Source: Erwinia sp. 198
Lineage (GTDB): Bacteria > Pseudomonadota > Gammaproteobacteria > Enterobacterales > Enterobacteriaceae
Reading direction: 5' to 3'
DNA length: 64,000 bases
Assembly (NCBI RefSeq): GCF_003937915.1
Contig: NZ_RHUM01000003.1
Coordinates: forward strand, 231,605 to 295,604
Notes under the pieces: generated by a model
What the model saw: only the letters and a program-made list of their open reading frames with translations
The model's database searches: none
What the model was told of the DNA's origin: nothing
In this document: one piece after another, positions 1 to 7,784 of the stretch
Position numbering within the stretch: the first letter of the stretch is position 1
Layout: every line of letters starts with the position of its first letter
Position numbers and translations under genes: made by a program

Positions 1-702
1 ATAGGCACCTGCGCCCTCTTTTTTCTCGCCCTGCGCCGCTGGCTGACCGCCGCCCTGCGGCTGATAAGGTTTGGCCTGCGCCAACGCCTTATCAAACTCC
101 TGTGCGGTTTTCTTTAGCGCCAGGCCGGTCGAGGTGCGATACATCGGCTTACCGGCAAACTTAGCCAGATCGACTTCAATATCCGCCGCCACGATAACCA
201 GGTCAGCCTGGGCGACTTCTTCCGGCGTAATGGCATTGCCCGCGCCTACAGAGCCGCGCGTTTCGACTTTCACCCACCAGCCGCGTTTTTTCGCTTCGGC
301 GTCAATGGCTTCGGCCGCCATAAAGGTGTGCGCCACGCCGGTTGGACAGGCGGTGATGGCGACAATGCGTTTTGGCCCGCTGGCAACCGCGTCGGCCGTG
401 TTCACCGCGGCAGGTTTAGCTACGGCGGCAGGCGCCTGCCAGGCTTTCGCCTCGGTTTGCGCGCGGGCCAGCTCTGCATCCGGCTGGCGCAGCAGCTGCT
501 CCGCCGTGGTCTGATAAACGGTTTTACCCGTCAGGTCGATGTTGGCGGGCAGCGTGTCGCCCACCAGGATCACCTGGTCCGCTTCGGCCAGATTTTCCGT
601 TAGCGTCAGCCCTTTTGCGGCCGCGCTCGCTCTGGTGATATTTTTTGCCAGATGACCGGTAGCCAGTCCCAGCGAAGGATCAAGTATCAGCAGCGTTTTC
701 AT
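1..702 (-). CDS. fruA: Fructose PTS enzyme IIB'BC, N-terminal part (gene runs off the left edge)
   Basis: This is the N-terminal 234 codons of the fructose-specific PTS permease, which takes up fructose and phosphorylates it to fructose 1-phosphate at the inner membrane. The ATG is at 700-702. Residues 1 to about 90 form the degenerate IIB' domain. An Ala/Pro-rich linker follows, and the true IIB domain begins near residue 111 with RIVAITACPTGVAHTF; Cys119 is the phosphorylated cysteine. A second Gly/Gln-rich linker is in progress at the window edge, so the membrane IIC domain (the family is about 560 residues) lies outside. The gene is the last of the fruB-fruK-fruA operon, starting 16 bases after the fruK stop. 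No stop codon occurs in frame inside the window. Confidence 0.96.
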   Translation of the reverse strand, partial: MKTLLILDPSLGLATGHLAKNITRASAAAKGLTLTENLAEADQVILVGDTLPANIDLTGKTVYQTTAEQLLRQPDAELARAQTEAKAWQAPAAVAKPAAVNTADAVASGPKRIVAITACPTGVAHTFMAAEAIDAEAKKRGWWVKVETRGSVGAGNAITPEEVAQADLVIVAADIEVDLAKFAGKPMYRTSTGLALKKTAQEFDKALAQAKPYQPQGGGQPAAQGEKKEGAGAY

Positions 703-718
703 TATGCCTCTCCTGCTG

Positions 719-1657
719 TCAGTTAAAAGGTTTCAGGTCGACGCGCGCCATCATCGCGGCCAACTGGGTACGATCGCTTACGCCCACATTGCTCTGGCTT
801 ACGGCCAGGGCTGCTACGGCGGTAGCCAGGCGTAGGGTATGCTCGCTGGATTCGCGCATCAGCAGGCCGTAAATCAGCCCGCCCACCATCGAATCTCCGG
901 CCCCCACGGTACTCACCACCTCACAGGCCGGCGGTTTGGCGATCCATTCGCCTGAAGCGTTAACCCACAGCGCGCCTTCTGCGCCCAGCGAAATCACCAC
1001 GTGGGCGATCCCCTGTTCACGCAGCGCATGCGCCGCCTCAATCACATCCTGCAGGGTCGGCAGCTTGCGCCCGGCCCAGATTTCCAGCTCGCGACGGTTT
1101 GGCTTAACCAGCCAGGGCGCGGCTTTCAGGCCCGCCACCAGCGCTTCGCGGCTGCTGTCGAAAATAATGCACGGGCAGTGCGTGCGCAGCGCGCTCATCC
1201 ACTCTGTAAAGGCATCGGGATTGACGCCTGCGGGCAGGCTGCCGCTGACGCAGACCATATCGAACTGGCCCAGCCACGTCAGAGAATCCGTGGTGAAGCG
1301 CTCCCAGTCCTGCGGGGTGACGTCAAAACCGGAAAAGTTAAGATCGGTGACCTCGCCATCTTTTTCAGTCAGCTTAACGTTGATGCGGGTGCGGCCTTCG
1401 ACCACCTGAAAACGGTTAGCAATGCCCAGATCGCTGAACAGATGCTGAAAGCCATCCTGATTCTCTTTGCCCAGGAAGCCGCCAACGGTGACATCGATGC
1501 CCAAATCTTTCAGCACTTTGGCAACGTTGATGCCTTTCCCGGCGGCGTGCAGGCCGGTGGTTTTCACCAGGTTGACTTCGCCGCGCTCGATTTCTGGCGT
1601 ATAGCCCACCAGATCGTAAGCGGGGTTTAGCGTGATGGTTGCTACGCGTCTGCTCAT
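719..1657 (-). CDS. fruK: 1-phosphofructokinase
   Basis: FruK phosphorylates fructose 1-phosphate, the product of FruA, to fructose 1,6-bisphosphate in the cytoplasm. The 312 residues equal the E. coli length. It is a PfkB/ribokinase-family kinase: the N-terminal part has the sugar-binding stretch [15 protein letters not shown], and the C-terminal signature [13 protein letters not shown] carries the catalytic aspartate and anion hole. The ATG overlaps the end of fruB by four bases (1654-1657), which points to translational coupling. The fructose 1-phosphate it consumes is the inducer that releases Cra from the two operators upstream of fruB, so the enzyme takes part in controlling its own operon (established for the E. 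coli system). Confidence 0.97.
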   Translation of the reverse strand: MSRRVATITLNPAYDLVGYTPEIERGEVNLVKTTGLHAAGKGINVAKVLKDLGIDVTVGGFLGKENQDGFQHLFSDLGIANRFQVVEGRTRINVKLTEKDGEVTDLNFSGFDVTPQDWERFTTDSLTWLGQFDMVCVSGSLPAGVNPDAFTEWMSALRTHCPCIIFDSSREALVAGLKAAPWLVKPNRRELEIWAGRKLPTLQDVIEAAHALREQGIAHVVISLGAEGALWVNASGEWIAKPPACEVVSTVGAGDSMVGGLIYGLLMRESSEHTLRLATAVAALAVSQSNVGVSDRTQLAAMMARVDLKPFN

Positions 1658-2787
1658 GCCGCCCCCTCGCCTAAACCAGCGCTGATAGCCTCGCCAATCG
1701 CATCCAGCGCCGCGCGGGCATCTTCGCCGCTGGCGGTGAAGCGCAGGCGGTGACCTTTTTTCACGCCCAGCGCCACTACTTTCATCAGGCTGCGGCCGTT
1801 AGCCGGCTTGCCGCTGCCGTCGAGATTGGTCACCGTGACGTCGCAGTTGAATTTTTTAATGACGCTGACCAGCGCCGTGCCCGGACGGGCATGCAGGCCG
1901 TGCTCGTTACGAATAGTAAATTCTTCCGTCAGCGTATCGGCCTGTTCGGAGACTTCGCTGGTCAGCAGCGCCAGGATCCCTGCGGCATCGGCGCTCAGCA
2001 GGCGATCCGCTTTCTGCTTAACCAGCAGATCGCTTAAATAGTTCAGCACGTTCAGCGGCTGCTCGTCGGCTACGGCGACCGTCACCAGCAGCGCGGCTTT
2101 TTCGCCGTCTGCTTCAAAAGGCGTCGCGCTGCGGCTTACGGCGACGGCGCTGCCCAGGTTGCCTTCGGTGCTGTCGCTCAGCCAGACGCCCTGCCCTAAA
2201 TTCAGCGGACGCGAAGCGATAACGCGACTGACAAAGCGGGCATCTACCGCGCCAGCCTGCTGCAGACGACCGGCGTTCAGCGCCTGGAGCGTCATCAGAT
2301 CGCTGGCCGCCACGTCGACTGTAATCAGCGAGGTGTCGAATTTAAATTCCGTTCCCTGCTTTTCCCCCATCAGCAAACCGCGCAGCGTTTCTGCGGAGTC
2401 CGTGGTTTTCAGCTGTTCCGCCACGCTGTCATCGCTCAGCACGTGCGTCAGCTGACGCAGCAGCGCCAGATGCTCGTCCGATTTAGCGGCGATGCCGATC
2501 ACCACATAGGCGGTCTGGTCTTCGCCCCAGGCGATACCCTGCGGAAACTGATAAACCTGCACGCCGGTTTTCAACACCAGATCGCGCGTGTCGGTCGTGC
2601 CATGGGGAATAGCGATGCCGTTACCCAGATAGGTCGAGGTTTGCTGCTCGCGGGCCAGCATACCGTTAACATATCCTTCACCCACGTTGCCGGCTGAGGT
2701 TAAAGCGGCTGCCACCTGGCGGATGGCCTCTTCTTTATCTCCGGCCCTGGCGCCGGGGTGGATTGCATTCAGTTCAAGCTGGAACAT
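1654..2787 (-). CDS. fruB: Fructose PTS diphosphoryl transfer protein (IIA-HPr fusion)
   Basis: FruB carries phosphate from enzyme I to FruA. The N-terminal IIA domain has [10 protein letters not shown] with the phosphorylated His62. A middle domain of unknown detail follows, and the C-terminal HPr-like domain (FPr) has GLHARPG with His299. Both histidine positions are the same as in E. coli FruB. I place the start at the ATG at 2785-2787 (MFQLELN), giving 377 residues, because it aligns with the family start and has GAGGAG just upstream. An in-frame start four codons earlier would lie across that ribosome binding site. This is the first gene of fruBKA, preceded by two Cra boxes. Confidence 0.97.
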   Translation of the reverse strand: MFQLELNAIHPGARAGDKEEAIRQVAAALTSAGNVGEGYVNGMLAREQQTSTYLGNGIAIPHGTTDTRDLVLKTGVQVYQFPQGIAWGEDQTAYVVIGIAAKSDEHLALLRQLTHVLSDDSVAEQLKTTDSAETLRGLLMGEKQGTEFKFDTSLITVDVAASDLMTLQALNAGRLQQAGAVDARFVSRVIASRPLNLGQGVWLSDSTEGNLGSAVAVSRSATPFEADGEKAALLVTVAVADEQPLNVLNYLSDLLVKQKADRLLSADAAGILALLTSEVSEQADTLTEEFTIRNEHGLHARPGTALVSVIKKFNCDVTVTNLDGSGKPANGRSLMKVVALGVKKGHRLRFTASGEDARAALDAIGEAISAGLGEGAA

Positions 2788-2807
2788 AGTTCTCCTCACT
2801 GCTTCAT

Positions 2808-2819
2808 TGAATCGTTTCA
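2808..2819. promoter_or_regulatory. Cra (FruR) operator, proximal
   Basis: TGAATCGTTTCA is one mismatch from the palindromic Cra consensus TGAAACGTTTCA. It lies 21 bases upstream of the fruB start codon, where a bound repressor would block early transcription. E. coli fruB likewise has two FruR operators. The site is inferred from sequence and position. Confidence 0.75.
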
Positions 2820-2874
2820 GCTGACGGACGAAAAAACAAGCTTTCAGGCCGCTAACCGCCTGTGCAGACGACGC

Positions 2875-2886
2875 TGAAACGTTTCA
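2875..2886. promoter_or_regulatory. Cra (FruR) operator, distal, perfect palindrome
   Basis: TGAAACGTTTCA is a perfect palindrome and an exact match to the Cra consensus. Its centre is 67 bp upstream of the proximal box. Reading towards fruB, a TTGCCA at 2921-2916 and a CAAAAT about 18 bp further on lie just before this box, so it may sit immediately downstream of the promoter. Confidence 0.85.
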
Positions 2887-3039
2887 ATGATTTTGACTCC
2901 GTTCCCGCGCTTATGGCAAGTTTTACTGCCAACGGCATAGCAGATTTTTGAAGCGACGCACACTTCGACTTTTCTTTTTGGGAAAAAGGTCTCAATAAGC
3001 TGATGGATGGCTGATGCCTTACGTTTTGCCAACAGGCTA

Positions 3040-3297
3040 TTAACACCAGGCGGTCTGTTTTTCCAGATCCAGTAGCCAGACCATCGCCTCTTCCCGACTG
3101 TTACGGCACATTTCAGCATCGGGTTTCAGGCTGCCGCAGACCGACGGCCGCAGCGGCGAGGTAAAGATTTTGCAGCGCTGCTGCTCATCCAGCTGAACGC
3201 AGGGGGTGTTGGCCGGTTTGCCGTCGGGCATTCCGGGGATTGGTGTGGAAATAGACGGCGCGGTACAGCAGGCGCCGCAGGAAGCTCGACATTGCAT
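3040..3297 (-). CDS. yeiW: YkgJ-family cysteine-cluster protein YeiW
   Basis: This is a small protein of 85 residues with nine cysteines: CxxxCGACC at residues 3-11, Cys33, Cys42, Cys54, Cys64 and a C-terminal Cys. The pattern matches the YkgJ/UPF0153 cysteine-cluster family, presumed to bind zinc or an iron-sulfur cluster; its function is unknown. Position supports the name, since E. coli yeiW also lies between fruB and yeiP. The start ATG (3295-3297) has AAGGGG ten bases upstream. It is transcribed in the same direction as fruBKA, but the 250-base gap with the Cra boxes suggests a separate unit. Confidence 0.85.
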   Translation of the reverse strand: MQCRASCGACCTAPSISTPIPGMPDGKPANTPCVQLDEQQRCKIFTSPLRPSVCGSLKPDAEMCRNSREEAMVWLLDLEKQTAWC

Positions 3298-3456
3298 TGG
3301 TTATCCCCTTTAAGAGACGCGACAATAGCAGGCGCGCCGCGGGAATACTATGGCCGCCATCCCCGCTTTTCTTCCTCGTTCAGCACTTGCCTGAAGCCGT
3401 CAGCAAGAGTAATTTGTCGCGAACATTTTCATTGCCCCTTTCATCGAGATAACACA

Positions 3457-4029
3457 ATGCCAAGAGCAAACGAAATCAAAAAAGGCATGGCCGTCAGCCA
3501 TAACGGTAAGCTGCTGTTAGTCAAAGACATTGATGTCCAAAGCCCCAGCGCGCGCGGGGCTTCTACCCTCTATAAAATGCGTTTTACCGATATTCGCAGC
3601 GGCATGAAAGTCGAGGAGCGCTTTAAGGGTGATGATATCCTGGAAGCGATCTCGCTGAGCCGTCGTCAGGTTACCTTCTCTTACGTAGACGGTGACGAAT
3701 ACGTCTTTATGGATGACGAGGACTACACGCCTTACGTCTTCAAAAAAGATCAGATCGAAGAAGAGCTGCTGTTTATCCCGGAAGGCGGCATTCCGGGCAT
3801 TCAGGTGCTGACGATGGACGGTCAAATTCTGGCGCTTGAGCTGCCGCAAACGCTGGATATGGAAATTATCGAAACCACGCCGGGCATTAAAGGCGCTTCC
3901 GCCAGCGCGCGTACCAAGCCTGCCACCATGAGTACCGGCCTGGTGATCCAGGTGCCGGAATACCTCAGCAGCGGCGAGCGCATCCGCATCCATATTGCTG
4001 AACGTCGCTATATGGGTCGCGCAGACTAA
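3457..4029 (+). CDS. yeiP: Elongation factor P-like protein EfpL (YeiP)
   Basis: The protein has 190 residues: an N-terminal KOW-like EF-P domain, a central OB domain and a C-terminal OB domain ending [19 protein letters not shown]. It belongs to the YeiP/EfpL branch rather than to EF-P. The loop that holds the modified lysine of EF-P here reads SPSARGAST with Arg33 at the tip, as in EfpL, which relieves ribosome stalling without that modification (known for the family). I chose the ATG at 3457 ([11 protein letters not shown]) because it aligns with the family N-terminus. The reading frame stays open upstream to 3292, but that stretch looks like leader DNA. Confidence 0.95.
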   Translation: MPRANEIKKGMAVSHNGKLLLVKDIDVQSPSARGASTLYKMRFTDIRSGMKVEERFKGDDILEAISLSRRQVTFSYVDGDEYVFMDDEDYTPYVFKKDQIEEELLFIPEGGIPGIQVLTMDGQILALELPQTLDMEIIETTPGIKGASASARTKPATMSTGLVIQVPEYLSSGERIRIHIAERRYMGRAD

Positions 4030-4074
4030 TAAAAGGCAATCGCGCCTGCCCTTATGGGCCGCGCGGAATAATAA

Positions 4075-4102
4075 AACGGCGAGCGCGCCACGCCTCGCCG
4101 TT
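4075..4102. terminator. Bidirectional terminator hairpin between convergent genes
   Basis: AACGGCGAG (4075-4083) pairs with CTCGCCGTT (4094-4102) around a ten-base loop. On the minus strand it is followed by TTTTATTATT, a fair U-run for the fimbrial-like gene. On the plus strand the tail ATTGTTAT is weaker, for yeiP. Confidence 0.7.
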
Positions 4103-4122
4103 ATTGTTATATCATTACACTA

Positions 4123-4422
4123 CTACCGATAGTTAATGGTCAGCACGCCCTGTTGGCGCGCCTGGTCCAGCCATTCAACGCCGATACGGGCGATGCCGGA
4201 CGGCTGCGTGCCGTGGGTCTGTAGCGAGATCGGCGATACTTTTAGCTGGCCGTCGCGGTAACAGGTAGCGCTGATTTGATTCTGTTCCTGTTGCACAGCG
4301 CAACCCGGCTCCGTGATCGCGCCGGAAAAAGTGATAACGCCGGTGCCTGCGGCTACCGTTGCCAGCGCGCTACCTGCCGGAACCATCAAAAAAAGGGCCA
4401 GCGAAAAGTTAAGTTTGCTCAT
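4123..4422 (-). CDS. Short exported type 1 fimbria-like protein
   Basis: The protein has 99 residues and a clear signal peptide (MSKLNFSLALFLMVPAGSALA). The mature start has the fimbrial-subunit pattern GVITFSGAITEPGCAV, with one cysteine there and a second one (ATCY) about 19 residues on, spaced for a disulfide. It ends GVLTINYR, like the closing strand of pilus subunits. At about half the length of a FimA-type subunit it is too short for a complete pilin fold, and no chaperone or usher gene lies nearby, so its role is unknown. The start has GAGGT upstream. It is convergent with yeiP across a shared terminator. Confidence 0.75.
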   Translation of the reverse strand: MSKLNFSLALFLMVPAGSALATVAAGTGVITFSGAITEPGCAVQQEQNQISATCYRDGQLKVSPISLQTHGTQPSGIARIGVEWLDQARQQGVLTINYR

Positions 4423-4519
4423 ACTTACCTCATTTATTAGCGTCTCTTAATTAACATAGTCGGCAATACGCTTTCCGATAGCCGATAAGCACAACCGGCC
4501 ACAACTCAAGGAGAAAAGA

Positions 4520-5500
4520 ATGACTCGCGTAAACCTGATTACCGGTTTTCTGGGCAGCGGCAAAACCACTACGCTGCTGCATCTGCTGGCGCAGAAACCA
4601 CAGGGAGAAAAGTGGGCGGTGCTGGTTAATGAGTTCGGCGAGGTAGGTATAGACGGCGCGCTGCTGGCGGAAAGCGGCGCGGTGCTAAAAGAGATCCCCG
4701 GCGGCTGCATGTGCTGCGTTAACGGCCTGCCGATGCAGGTGGGCCTGAATATGCTGCTGAAGCAAACCAGGCCCGACCGTCTGCTGATTGAGCCGACCGG
4801 CCTTGGTCATCCCAAACAGATCCTCGATCTGCTGTCTGCGGAAGTTTATCAGCCCTGGCTGACGCTGGATGCCACGCTCTGCCTGCTCGATCCACGTCAG
4901 CTAGGCGATGCCCGCATTACGGCTAATGAAAACTTCCGCGATCAGCTCGCCGCCGCCGATATTATCGTGGCCAATAAAGAGGATCGCTGGGATGAGGCCA
5001 CGCTGGCAGCGCTGCAAGACTGGCGCGCGCAGGACGCTTTACAGCGCCCCATTATTCCAGCGCGTTTCGGCCAGATCGCTGGCGAACTGCTGACGCGTCC
5101 ACGTTTGAATCAGCAGCCGCTGCCGCAGGCGGCACACCATCATGCCAGGCCCGCTTCGCGACTGGCGGCGCTGGCGCCCGTGCAGAATACGCGCTGGCGG
5201 CGTTCGCTGAATCAGGGCCAGGGCTACTATTCCTGCGGCTGGGTGTTTGATGCAGAAACCGTGTTCGATACGGTTGGCCTGTTGGAGTGGGCGCGGCTCG
5301 CTCCGGTTAGCCGGGTAAAAGGCGTGGTGCGCATTCAGGAAGGCCTGCTAAGCGTGAATCGTCAGGGCGAGGATCTTAATATCGAAACGCGTCAGGCTGC
5401 GCCGCCAGACAGCCGGATCGAAATTATTCATGAAGAAGAAGCCGACTGGAACAGCCTCCAGGCATCTTTGTTGAAACTTCGTTTAACTGCTGTTGTATAA
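4520..5500 (+). CDS. yeiR: G3E/COG0523-family zinc-binding GTPase YeiR
   Basis: The protein has 326 residues. The P-loop GFLGSGKTT is at 9-17, the metal-binding CxCC motif (GGCMCC, Cys63, Cys65, Cys66) follows, then the Walker B-like stretch LLIEPTGLGHP. The C-terminal CobW_C-like domain contains several histidines (HHHARP). The family consists of GTPases that handle or deliver metals; E. coli YeiR binds zinc. The start ATG has AAGGAG eight bases upstream. It lies between the fimbrial-like gene (divergent) and lpxT, as in E. coli. Confidence 0.94.
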   Translation: MTRVNLITGFLGSGKTTTLLHLLAQKPQGEKWAVLVNEFGEVGIDGALLAESGAVLKEIPGGCMCCVNGLPMQVGLNMLLKQTRPDRLLIEPTGLGHPKQILDLLSAEVYQPWLTLDATLCLLDPRQLGDARITANENFRDQLAAADIIVANKEDRWDEATLAALQDWRAQDALQRPIIPARFGQIAGELLTRPRLNQQPLPQAAHHHARPASRLAALAPVQNTRWRRSLNQGQGYYSCGWVFDAETVFDTVGLLEWARLAPVSRVKGVVRIQEGLLSVNRQGEDLNIETRQAAPPDSRIEIIHEEEADWNSLQASLLKLRLTAVV

Positions 5501-5501
5501 T
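5471..5501 (+). promoter_or_regulatory. Candidate promoter of lpxT
   Basis: TTGAAA (5471-5476) and a perfect TATAAT (5496-5501) are 19 bases apart, inside the last codons of yeiR and 38 bases before the lpxT start. The spacing is longer than ideal, so the -35 assignment is uncertain; the -10 is strong. Confidence 0.5.
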
Positions 5502-5538
5502 GTACGCCGTCACTTCTTCTTAACTTAATCTTAATAAA

Positions 5539-6246
5539 ATGCGTGCTAATCAACTGATCACTATCCTGGTGCTTAACGCGCTGGGACTGGCGCTCTTTTT
5601 TTCCTGGTATTTGCCGGAGAATCACGGCGCCTGGTTTACGCTCGATAAAAACCTTTTTTATTGGTTTAACGAGCGGCTGGCAACCAATAAAGCGCTGTTA
5701 TGGCTGGTTGCTATTACCAACTTTCGCCCTTTTGACGCGGTGTCGCTGCTGGCGATGGGCGCGCTTTATTACCGTTTCTGGCGGCGTGAAACGCCCCAGG
5801 GGCGCAGGCGGCTGCTCGCGATCGGCATTGCTATGCTGCTGACGGCGGTCGTGCTAAACCAGCTTGGTCATCTGATCCCGGTTTCGCATCCCAGCCCGAC
5901 CAAATATTTCCCGGGCGTTAATCACGTGACGACATTAACCGGCATTCCTACCAAAGATGCCTCTTCGGATAGTTTTCCTGGCGATCACGGTATGATGCTG
6001 ATGATTTTTGCCAGCTTTATGCTGCGCTACTTTGGCGTTCGTGCTTTTTTAATTGCCGTGGGAATTGTGCTGATATTCGCTACGCCGCGCATTATGATTG
6101 GCGCGCACTGGTTTACCGATGTCGCGGTAGGCTCGCTTTCCGTGGTGCTGGTAGGGACGAGCTGGTGGTTAATTACGCCGGGCAGCGACTGGCTGGTGAA
6201 TATTTTATATCGTGCTTTACCAGGTAAATATAAGCCGACTAATTAA
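5539..6246 (+). CDS. lpxT: Lipid A 1-diphosphate synthase LpxT (YeiU)
   Basis: LpxT moves a phosphate from undecaprenyl diphosphate to the 1-position of lipid A on the periplasmic face of the inner membrane, which also recycles the carrier lipid. The 235 residues contain about six hydrophobic segments and the PAP2 phosphatase motifs: SFPGDHGMM in the middle and GAHWFTDV near the C-terminus, with catalytic His in both. Length and position match E. coli (237 residues). A long gene-free stretch separates it from mepS. Confidence 0.95.
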   Translation: MRANQLITILVLNALGLALFFSWYLPENHGAWFTLDKNLFYWFNERLATNKALLWLVAITNFRPFDAVSLLAMGALYYRFWRRETPQGRRRLLAIGIAMLLTAVVLNQLGHLIPVSHPSPTKYFPGVNHVTTLTGIPTKDASSDSFPGDHGMMLMIFASFMLRYFGVRAFLIAVGIVLIFATPRIMIGAHWFTDVAVGSLSVVLVGTSWWLITPGSDWLVNILYRALPGKYKPTN

Positions 6247-6759
6247 CACACTTTTTTACCGTTTTCAGAGAGCAGCGAAAAGCGGCTTACGCCACTTTCG
6301 TTGCTTTTTTATGCGATGTAGCTCTCAAAATCCCGCTTTATGCTACAGCTGCCATGATGTTTGACCACCAGCGGAATCTTCTGACTTTAAGAAAGGTACA
6401 GCGGGATTAAACTGAATTGTGGGTAACACGCATTTTTTAACGCTCTTTTAGCCTTTCACGCCTCAGGTTTCCAGCGTTTATGCCGATAAAGTGGCCAGAC
6501 TACGACCTCTCTGTTTCTTATGACAAAAATCAATAAAAAAGTCGTGAAAACCCCTCGCCAGCACGCAGTTAATCGGGTAATCTCATTTCCGATTAGGACA
6601 AAGCTGTAAGATATTTCCATTATTTACATTTTAAACTGTGCGCTTTCGCACAATTTGAATTTTGTGGAATTGTTTTGCCCGTGTGCGCTAATTAATCTCG
6701 TTCCGTTTCGCCTGGCTAGCGACTTTTGTCGTTAAGGACTTCAAGGGATCACAAACATA
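6247..6759 (+). other. 513-base intergenic region and leader of mepS
   Basis: I see no credible gene here. A small hairpin TGTGCG-CTTT-CGCACA lies at 6637-6652. The nine-base arms AATCCCGCT (6329-6337) and AGCGGGATT (6400-6408) form a wide inverted repeat of unknown meaning. The last 100 bases before mepS are AT-rich and presumably hold its promoter, which I cannot pin down. Confidence 0.5.
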
Positions 6760-7335
6760 ATGGTCAAGTCTCAACCGATTCTGAGATATATATGGCGGGT
6801 ATTGCCCGCAGTGGCTTTAGCCACGCTGCTTTCAGCCTGTAGCTCGACGAATACCAACAGCAATGCACAAACTGATACGCATGCAGTTAATGGCCATAAC
6901 GGCTTTTTACTTCAGGCGTCTCAGGATGAATTCGAACAGATGGTTCAGAATGTGGATATTAAATCCCGCCTGATGGATCAATATTCGGACTGGAAGGGCG
7001 TTCGTTACCGTCTTGGCGGTACCAGTAAACGCGGCATTGACTGTTCTGCCTTTGTGCAGACCACCTTTCGCGAACAGTTTGGCCTGGATCTGCCCCGCTC
7101 AACCTACGAACAGGAAGACACGGGCAAGAGCATCCAGCGCGGTAAACTGCGCCCGGGTGATTTAGTGCTGTTCCGCGCCGGCTCCACCGGACGCCATGTG
7201 GGCATCTACCTGGGAAATGATAATTTCGTGCATGCATCTACCAGCAGCGGCGTGATGATTTCCAATCTCAACGACGCCTACTGGAAAAATCGCTACCGCG
7301 AAGGTCGCCGGGTACTAAGCCGAACGCAAAGCTGA
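6760..7335 (+). CDS. mepS: Murein DD-endopeptidase MepS (Spr), outer-membrane lipoprotein
   Basis: MepS cuts D-Ala-mDAP cross-links so that new glycan strands can be inserted. The 191 residues start with a lipoprotein signal (LLSACSS, lipidated Cys27). A linker of about 45 residues follows, then the NlpC/P60 domain. Catalytic Cys95 is in [10 protein letters not shown], and the catalytic histidines are in GRHVGIYLG and NFVHAST. Residue 28 is Ser, which favours sorting to the outer membrane. E. coli Spr has 188 residues. An intrinsic terminator follows directly, so the gene is probably monocistronic. Confidence 0.96.
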   Translation: MVKSQPILRYIWRVLPAVALATLLSACSSTNTNSNAQTDTHAVNGHNGFLLQASQDEFEQMVQNVDIKSRLMDQYSDWKGVRYRLGGTSKRGIDCSAFVQTTFREQFGLDLPRSTYEQEDTGKSIQRGKLRPGDLVLFRAGSTGRHVGIYLGNDNFVHASTSSGVMISNLNDAYWKNRYREGRRVLSRTQS

Positions 7336-7365
7336 TCCCCCTGAAGTCTGTGCAAAACGGTTCTG

Positions 7366-7390
7366 AACCCCGCTATAAGCGGGGTTTTTT
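7366..7390 (+). terminator. Intrinsic terminator of mepS
   Basis: AACCCCGC pairs with GCGGGGTT around TATAA, followed by a run of T. It lies 31 bases after the mepS stop. Confidence 0.9.
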
Positions 7391-7784
7391 ATGGGTAAAG
7401 GCTGGCTGCTCCCGGGCTCTTCTCCTTCTTCACCTGGCCCGTTGGAAAACGCCAAAAAGGCCAACACAAAGTAACCTGTTTTCCGTTGAGCCTGACACGC
7501 CTGGCTTTAATATTAACTGGCGCTAACTTGTTGCTAATTACAGACGCACAAATATTTATATTCAAAAGCTTTTTGGCAAAACCGACCGTTCTGGTGGTTT
7601 GTTTAATTGCGTCCTCGCCGCGCGTACAGGCGAAATAACTGACATAATGCGTTAAAAAACCGAAGCTAATCATAATAATAAGAAGACAAACGGCACTTTC
7701 CCGGTATATCCTGCCGGATTGAAACGGCGTCTGTTGTGCAGGACAGCGCAATGACTTAACCGGCACTTTCGGGAGATAAACCCC
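7391..7784. other. 394-base intergenic region upstream of pdeN
   Basis: No recognisable gene. A minus-strand reading frame of 125 codons spans most of it but shows no family resemblance, no convincing ribosome site and a basic, low-complexity tail. It probably contains the pdeN promoter; I cannot assign -35/-10 elements with confidence. Confidence 0.4.

Noticed and set aside
3292..3456. Longer start of yeiP
   Set aside because: The frame is open but the family N-terminus ([11 protein letters not shown]) begins at 3457, and the upstream translation resembles nothing.
7389..7766. A 125-codon minus-strand frame before pdeN
   Set aside because: No recognisable family, no good ribosome site, and it starts inside the pdeN promoter region.
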